47,748 nt of DNA from Planctomycetota bacterium (GTDB lineage: Bacteria; Planctomycetota; UBA1135; UBA2386), in NCBI GenBank assembly GCA_020848735.1, contig JADLHO010000242.1, forward strand, positions 1 through 47,748, in the 5' to 3' direction. Shown piece after piece: positions 43,082 through 47,748 of this stretch (position 1 is its first letter; every line of letters begins with the position of its first letter). Made by a program: the position numbers and the translations under genes. The notes beneath the pieces were generated by a model. That model made no database searches. It was given only the letters and a program-made list of their open reading frames with translations, and was not told where the DNA came from.

Positions 43082-43108
43082 ACTGCGGCGCGTCGCGGGC
43101 CGGATGAA

Positions 43109-43182
43109 CACGCCCAGCAGGACTCGAACCTGCGACCGTCGGTTTAGAAAACCGATGCTCTATCCACCTGAGCTATGGGCGC
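43109..43182 (-). tRNA. tRNA-Arg (anticodon TCT)
   Basis: The minus strand forms a full cloverleaf: acceptor GCGCCCA/TGGGCGT with a terminal G-U pair, D arm GCTCAGGTGGATAGAGC, anticodon arm TCGGT-TTTCTAA-ACCGA with TCT at 34-36, T arm GCAGGTTCGAGTCCTGC. CCA is not encoded. The tRNA reads AGA, a rare codon at this GC content. TATCCT (43198-43193) lies 11 bases upstream. Confidence 0.93.
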
Positions 43183-43192
43183 GGAGCGCCGC

Positions 43193-43198
43193 AGGATA
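43193..43198 (-). promoter_or_regulatory. -10 element of tRNA-Arg
   Basis: TATCCT on the minus strand, 11 bases before the tRNA 5' end; the -35 region at 16 bases spacing reads GTGCAA and is weak. Confidence 0.4.
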
Positions 43199-43262
43199 AC
43201 GGCGACGCGCGCGCTTGCACGAGCACGTGATCCGGCCGAAGCAGGAGACGTCCGCCTGTCCC

Positions 43263-44324
43263 ATGCACCTCGCCGCCGTCGGAATCGCGCTCCCGAGCCA
43301 TCGCCACGCACAGGCGAGCATCTGTGAGTTCCTCGCGAGGTTGTGGCAGGGGCACGCGGGCATCGCCGCGCGGCTGCGCAGCCTGCATGCGCACGCGCGC
43401 GTCGAGTTCCGTCACTTCGTGGGGCCGCTCGAGGACTACGCGAGCTTCGCCGGCTTCGGGCAGGCGAACGATGCCTGGCTCGAACATGCGACCGCGCTCG
43501 GGGAACGTGCGCTCACCAGCGCCCTGGACCAGGCCGGACTCACGCCGCAGGACGTCGACGCGCTGTTCACCGTGACCGTCACCGGGCTCGCGAGTCCATC
43601 GCTCGACGCACGGCTCATGAACCGGCTGCCGCTCCGCAGCGATCTGCGGCGCACCCCGATCTTCGGACTCGGCTGCGTCGCCGGCGTCGCGGGGATCGCG
43701 CGCGCGGCGGAGTGGTTGCGCGGTCACCCCGACGGCATCGCCGTGCTCCTGGCCGTCGAGCTCTGCTCGCTGACCTTCCAGCGGGACGACCTCTCCCCCG
43801 CCCACCTCGTCTCGACCGCGCTCTTCGGCGACGGTGCCGCAGCCGTGGTGCTCCTGGGCGAGAACCGTGCGCGCGCGCTCCGCTGCGACGGCCCGCAGGT
43901 GCTCACGACGCGCTCGTCGTTCTACCGCGGGACGGAGGCGGCGATGGGCTGGCGCATCGGGGAGCGCGGCTTCTCCATCGTGCTCGACCGCCGCGTCCCG
44001 GAGATCGTGCGTGAGCAGCTCGGCGCCGACGTCGACACCGTGTTGAGCGCCGCCGGCCTCGCGCGCCGCGACGTCGAGCGCTGGATCTGTCATCCCGGCG
44101 GGCCGCGCGTCCTGTCGGCGATCCAGGCCGCGCTCGGGCTCCGCGACGACCAGCTCGCCCTCGCGTGGCAGACCCTCGCCGCGACGGGCAACCTCTCGAG
44201 CGTCTCCGTGCTGATGGTCCTGCGCGAGACTCTCGCAGCGCCGCGACCGGCGCGCGGCGCGCACGGCATCCTCGTCGCCGTGGGTCCGGGCTTCTGCAGC
44301 GAGACCGCGCTGATCCGCTGGTGA
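43263..44324 (+). CDS. Type III polyketide synthase (chalcone synthase-like)
   Basis: This 353-residue thiolase-fold homodimer joins malonyl-CoA units to an acyl-CoA starter and cyclises the product, giving pyrones, resorcinols or similar. The catalytic triad is complete: Cys138 in GLGCVAG, His277 in CHPGGPRVL, and Asn310 in ATGNLSS. GFCSETALIRW at the end matches the usual G-P-G-F-x-x-E close. The ATG at 43263 begins the conserved MHLAAVGIALP strand; the frame is open 16 codons upstream. No methyltransferase, reductase or acyl-CoA ligase lies next to it, so the product cannot be predicted. It starts about 80 bases from tRNA-Arg, transcribed away from it. Confidence 0.92.
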   Translation: MHLAAVGIALPSHRHAQASICEFLARLWQGHAGIAARLRSLHAHARVEFRHFVGPLEDYASFAGFGQANDAWLEHATALGERALTSALDQAGLTPQDVDALFTVTVTGLASPSLDARLMNRLPLRSDLRRTPIFGLGCVAGVAGIARAAEWLRGHPDGIAVLLAVELCSLTFQRDDLSPAHLVSTALFGDGAAAVVLLGENRARALRCDGPQVLTTRSSFYRGTEAAMGWRIGERGFSIVLDRRVPEIVREQLGADVDTVLSAAGLARRDVERWICHPGGPRVLSAIQAALGLRDDQLALAWQTLAATGNLSSVSVLMVLRETLAAPRPARGAHGILVAVGPGFCSETALIRW

Positions 44325-44348
44325 ACCACGCGCGCCGCGCGCCGCCGC

Positions 44349-46106
44349 TCAACGCGCCTGCTCGACCAGCGAAAGACGCACGGGCTCGGCACCGGCCTCC
44401 GCACCCGTCGGCACCGACACGGTGGCCTGGTAGCGCAAGCCGTCGACGAGCTGGTTCGCGAAGAGCGTGACGGTCTCCGCGGCGAGGCTCTCGAAGCGGA
44501 AGCGGCCCTCGGCATCGGTGAAGACCACCTGCGCGGCGAAGTCGCCGGAGATCCCGGCCATCGGCGCGCGGACCGCACCGATGCTCTCGAGCGCCGAGAC
44601 CCACGCGTTGCGGACCGGCTGGCCATCGACGCCGAGCACGATCCCCTCGAGACGACGCCCCCGCTCGAGCGCGATCGCGAGGTCCTCGCGCGCTCCCGTC
44701 GCGCTCTGCCCGTCGTGCTGGCCATGGCCCTTGCCGTCGAGCACGGCATCGACGCGGAAGGGCCCGGCCGCCGCGCTCTCGAAGCGGAAACGCCCCGCGC
44801 GATCGGTCCAGGTCACGTCGCTCGGCCAGCCCTCGACCCGCAGGACGACGCGCGCGTGCACCGCCGGCACGGCCTCCGGATCGACGACCTGCCCCGCGAC
44901 GACGAGCGGCGCGGGCTCGCACGCGACGAACTCGGCGCCGTTCTCGCGCACGATCCCGCGCGCGATCGGCAGGAAGCGCCCCGCCGACTCCACCCAGGCG
45001 GCGATCGCCTCGCCGCGCGGCAAGGTCGCGCAATGCACGCCGCCGTCCTCGGCGACCGTCGTGTGGAACTCGAGTGGCATCCCGAACTGGGAGTCCTCGT
45101 TCCGACAGGAGATCAGGACCCGTGCGCCGGCGAAGCGCCGCGGGAGCTTCGCGATCTCGAGCGCGGCCTGCGGTGTGAGCGCGACGTTCACGACGTTGCC
45201 CTCGATCTGGGCCGGCGCGATGAACTGCTGCGCGGCGTGGCCGGGCGCGTGGATCCAATAGACCCCGCCGAGCATCGGCGCCGCGATCACGCCCTGCGCA
45301 TCCGCCGCCAGTTCGAGCTCGGGCAGCCCGAGATCGAGAGCGCGCGCGGTCGCGAGCGCCTCGCCGCCGGCGCCCGTCACCGTGATGCGCACCTGACCCG
45401 GCGGCATGAGGCTCAAGACCCGCTCGGCATCGGCGCGGATCGGTCGGATCTGGTCGGGACGGCCGCTGGCCTCGCCGCCCTCGCCGAGCGCATAGAGCCC
45501 GGGCAGGCAGGCCCAGGCCGGCAGACGCAGGTAGCCGGGCTCGTACTGCAGCGCGAAGCGCCCGGCGGCGTCGCTCGTCGTGCTGCGCAGCTGCGGGGGA
45601 TAGGCGTAGTCGTCCGCGCGTCGCCAGATCGAGCCGTAGGCGAGCGCGAGCCGCACCGTCGCACCCGCGACCGGTGCGCCGTCGCCGCCGCGCACGAGGC
45701 CGCGGAACCAGAACAGCGGCTCGAGGCGGAGGCGCGCGACCTCGCCGGGCAGGACGGGAAAGACCTGGGTCGCCGCATGCTCACCCGCGCGCGCCGTGAG
45801 CAGCACCGGGATCGGCCCCGGGGACTCGATGCGGAAGCGGCCGCGCGCATCGCTGCGCGTGCTCGACTCGACGATGCCGAAGGGCGCCGTGTCAGGGTCG
45901 AGCGACCAGCCGACGCTGCCGGGCAACTCGGGTCGCGCGCGCCAGCGGGCGATGACTTCGACGCCCGCGGCCGGAACCCCGCCGGCGTCCACGATCGTGC
46001 CGACGATCGGTGCCGGGCCCTGCGCGCGCGCGGGAACGACGAGCGCCAGGGACGACGCGAGCACTGCGGCGCGCCAGGACTTCACGCGCGCATGATGCCA
46101 CGGCAC
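44349..46106 (-). CDS. Secreted carboxypeptidase-regulatory-like repeat protein
   Basis: This protein of about 585 residues has a signal peptide (SWRAAVLASSLALVVPARAQ) and a chain of four or five Ig-like CarboxypepD_reg modules. Each starts with 'G-x-V-x-D-x-x-G-x-P-V/A-x-x-A-x-V' and ends with 'D-x-x-G-R-F-R/A': IVGTIVDAGGVPAAGVEVIA with SDARGRFRIES, VRGGDGAPVAGATVRLAL with SDAAGRFALQYE, VAGQVVDPEAVPAVHARVV with TDRAGRFRFES, and LGVDGQPVRNAWVSALES with TDAEGRFRFESL. Such modules are stable surface beta-sandwiches without catalysis. GTG at 46106 and GTG at 46085 are both possible starts; neither has a Shine-Dalgarno site. It converges with the polyketide synthase gene. Confidence 0.75.
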   Translation of the reverse strand: MPWHHARVKSWRAAVLASSLALVVPARAQGPAPIVGTIVDAGGVPAAGVEVIARWRARPELPGSVGWSLDPDTAPFGIVESSTRSDARGRFRIESPGPIPVLLTARAGEHAATQVFPVLPGEVARLRLEPLFWFRGLVRGGDGAPVAGATVRLALAYGSIWRRADDYAYPPQLRSTTSDAAGRFALQYEPGYLRLPAWACLPGLYALGEGGEASGRPDQIRPIRADAERVLSLMPPGQVRITVTGAGGEALATARALDLGLPELELAADAQGVIAAPMLGGVYWIHAPGHAAQQFIAPAQIEGNVVNVALTPQAALEIAKLPRRFAGARVLISCRNEDSQFGMPLEFHTTVAEDGGVHCATLPRGEAIAAWVESAGRFLPIARGIVRENGAEFVACEPAPLVVAGQVVDPEAVPAVHARVVLRVEGWPSDVTWTDRAGRFRFESAAAGPFRVDAVLDGKGHGQHDGQSATGAREDLAIALERGRRLEGIVLGVDGQPVRNAWVSALESIGAVRAPMAGISGDFAAQVVFTDAEGRFRFESLAAETVTLFANQLVDGLRYQATVSVPTGAEAGAEPVRLSLVEQAR

Positions 46107-46166
46107 GCGCTGGGCCGCGACGAACGCGCGCTCGACGAGTCCGTCAGCCCCTCACTCGGCAGCCCC

Positions 46167-46487
46167 TCACTCGGCGCTGCACTTCTGCGCCTTGCTGAAG
46201 GCGCTGTTGCGGCCGCGAAGGGCGCGGACCAGCGGGATGCTGACCGTCCTGTCGCCCTTCTTGAGCTCGAGGACGCCGCGCTTGATGACCTTCGCGCAGA
46301 CCTTCACGCGGAGCACCGTGCCATCCGGCGTGAGGACGCGGATCTTCTGGATGTTCGGCTTGAAGGTGCGCTTGGCGCGACCCGTGACGCGGCGACCGAC
46401 GCCGCCATCACGCTTGGCGAGACCGCGACGGGCGACGGAGTTACCGACTCGCGTGCGGCGACCGGTGACGGCACAGACTCTCGACAT
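46167..46487 (-). CDS. rpmB: 50S ribosomal protein L28
   Basis: This 106-residue basic protein starts MSRVCAVTGRRTRVGNSVA and continues with KRTFKPNIQKIRVLTPDGT, the standard L28 sequence that packs near the exit of the large subunit. Most L28 proteins have 63-78 residues, so about 30 extra residues are added at the C-terminus (LVRALRGRNSAFSKAQKCSAE). The ATG at 46487 is set by homology. A good promoter (TTGCTC-16-TATCCT) sits 50 bases upstream, just after the pyrC stop, so it is transcribed on its own. L33 or other ribosomal genes are not next to it. Confidence 0.97.
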   Translation of the reverse strand: MSRVCAVTGRRTRVGNSVARRGLAKRDGGVGRRVTGRAKRTFKPNIQKIRVLTPDGTVLRVKVCAKVIKRGVLELKKGDRTVSIPLVRALRGRNSAFSKAQKCSAE

Positions 46488-46537
46488 GACTGCTGCGAGC
46501 TCGCTTCGGAGGGATGCGCGGATCGGAAGGGCGCGGC

Positions 46538-46565
46538 AGGATAGCGTCGGGCCGCGCCGGAGCAA
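46538..46565 (-). promoter_or_regulatory. Promoter of rpmB
   Basis: On the minus strand TTGCTC (46565-46560), a 16-base spacer and TATCCT (46543-46538), 50 bases before the rpmB start and directly after the dihydroorotase stop codon. Confidence 0.55.
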
Positions 46566-46566
46566 G

Positions 46567-47748
46567 TCACTCGTCGCGGGAGCCGGGCGGGCTGAAGGAG
46601 AGGGCGTTGCCCGTCGGCTCCCCCAGCGGGTGGCCGTCGCGGTAGACGACGCGCCCCCGCAGGACCGTCGCCACCGGCCAGCCGGCCAGCTCCAGCCCGG
46701 CGTAGGGGCTGAAGCCTGCCCGGGAGTGGAGGCTCGCGAGCGGCAGGGGCCCGCGCCGTGAGGGATCGACGACCACGAGATCGCCCTCGCTTCCCGGCCG
46801 CAGCGGGCCCTTCCGCTCGATGCCGTAGACGGCGATCGGGCCGGTGCAGAGGTAGCGGACGATGTCGCCGAGGCGGAGCCAGCCCTCGCGGACGGCCGTG
46901 AGCAGCAGCGGCAGGGTGGTCTGCACGCCGGGGATCCCGCTCGGCGTGTCCGGGTAGGTCTTGGCCTTCTCCTCGCGCGTGTGGGGCGCGTGGTCGCTGC
47001 CGATGCAGGCGAAGACCCCGTCGACCAGCGCCTGGCGCAGCGCCTCCTGGTGCCGGCGCTCGCGCACGGGCGGGTTCATCTGGGCGAGCGTGCCGAAGCG
47101 CTCGTAGCACTCGGGTGCCGCGAGGAAGAGATGGTTCGGGGTGACCTCGGCGGTGACGAGCGGCGCGAGCCGGCGCTCGCGCAGGAGGGCGACCTCCTCC
47201 GCGGTCGTCACGTGCAAGAGATGCACGCGCCGCTGCGTGCGCTCGGCGAGATCGAGCAGGCGACGCGTCGCGCGGAGCGCGGTCTCGACGTCGCGGATCT
47301 CGGGATGCCGGACGACGCCCAGCCCCGCCGCGGCGAGGGCCTTGCGCTCGCGCAGGCGAGGCTCGTCCTCGGCGTGGACCGCGACCCGACGCACGCCGTG
47401 GCGCAGCACGCGCTCGAGCGTGTCGTCGTCGTCGACGAGCAGGTCGCCGGTCGAGGAGCCCATGAAGACCTTGACCCCGGCACAGCCGGGCAGCGTCTCC
47501 CAGTCGCCGAGCTGCTCGGCGTTCTCGCGCGTCGCACCGAGGAAGAAGGCGTAGTCCGCGCGGCAGCGACCGGCCGCGCGGCGCAGCTTGTCGACGAGCC
47601 GCGCGGGGTCCGTCGTCGCCGGCTTCGTGTTCGGCATCTCGCAGAACGCGGTGATGCCGCCGGCGATCGCGGCGAGCGCACCGCTCGCGAGGTCCTCCTT
47701 GTGCTCGAGCCCCGGCTCGCGGAAGTGCACCTGCGTGTCGATGAGGCC
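46567..47748 (-). CDS. pyrC: Dihydroorotase, 5' end beyond the window
   Basis: The 394 visible codons are an amidohydrolase that closes carbamoyl-aspartate to dihydroorotate in pyrimidine synthesis. Motifs are TQVHFREPGLEHKED at the first metal site, EMPNTKPATTD, GVKVFMGSSTGDL (the lysine that becomes carbamylated), VAVHAEDEP, HLLHVTTAEE, EVTPNHLFLAAP and the catalytic Asp in IGSDHAPH. The first metal motif, normally DxHxH, reads DTQVH, so one zinc histidine is Gln as in a known class I branch of dihydroorotases. The frame runs to the last base of the window; about 50 N-terminal residues are missing. No aspartate transcarbamoylase gene is visible. Confidence 0.9.
   Translation of the reverse strand, partial: GLIDTQVHFREPGLEHKEDLASGALAAIAGGITAFCEMPNTKPATTDPARLVDKLRRAAGRCRADYAFFLGATRENAEQLGDWETLPGCAGVKVFMGSSTGDLLVDDDDTLERVLRHGVRRVAVHAEDEPRLRERKALAAAGLGVVRHPEIRDVETALRATRRLLDLAERTQRRVHLLHVTTAEEVALLRERRLAPLVTAEVTPNHLFLAAPECYERFGTLAQMNPPVRERRHQEALRQALVDGVFACIGSDHAPHTREEKAKTYPDTPSGIPGVQTTLPLLLTAVREGWLRLGDIVRYLCTGPIAVYGIERKGPLRPGSEGDLVVVDPSRRGPLPLASLHSRAGFSPYAGLELAGWPVATVLRGRVVYRDGHPLGEPTGNALSFSPPGSRDE

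Overview
The window is a very GC-rich bacterial chromosome segment that most probably comes from an uncultured member of the Planctomycetota. The evidence is a DUF1549/DUF1553 gene followed directly by a DUF1501 gene, many large secreted beta-rich proteins (PKD, LamG, FG-GAP, ASPIC/UnbV, GH172), a recurring C-terminal domain built around an FGxGCxG motif, and scattered single housekeeping genes. No rRNA, CRISPR array, phage block or plasmid module is visible. The assignment is an inference from gene content; no phylogenetic marker was computed.

Left end (1-2768): a visibly AT-richer island holds one complete GmrSD-like DUF262/DUF1524 gene, a probable type IV restriction or anti-phage nuclease. 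The decayed C-terminal end of an IS91/IS801-type transposase follows it on the opposite strand. From 2769 on the composition is uniformly GC-rich.

2769-12651: a PKD/LamG secreted protein, a DUF1801 protein, tRNA-Pro(CGG), an MgtE-type magnesium transporter, a thioredoxin-domain protein, a large exported thioredoxin-fold/repeat protein and RecQ helicase. 12663-20593: a perfect palindrome separates recQ from the divergent DUF1549-LamG-DUF1553 and DUF1501 pair. Then come a NIDO-like secreted protein and a poly-arginine protein of unknown function.

20742-28024: a run on the plus strand with cystathionine beta-synthase (with CBS domains), a large lipoprotein with a transglutaminase-like core, a GalT-like nucleotidyltransferase, a TPR membrane protein and a rhomboid protease. 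28050-33083: a run on the minus strand with a coiled-coil membrane protein, a histidine phosphatase, an exported protein of about twelve D-x-x-G-D-D repeats, and gltX.

33366-47748: tRNA-Ala(GGC), a CrcB/Fluc fluoride channel, a GH172-family secreted protein, three further exported proteins (two with FG-GAP repeats), a small membrane-anchored protein, an SDR oxidoreductase, tRNA-Arg(TCT), a stand-alone type III polyketide synthase, a carboxypeptidase-regulatory-like secreted protein, ribosomal protein L28 and a dihydroorotase that runs off the window end. Most transcription units are one to four genes long. Many starts have a TA(T/G)nCT-like -10 element a short distance upstream, and several would give leaderless or very short-leader mRNAs. 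The most unusual items are the GDD-repeat protein, the poly-Arg protein, the shared FGxGCxG C-terminal domain, the palindromic divergent promoter and the defence-gene/IS-remnant island.
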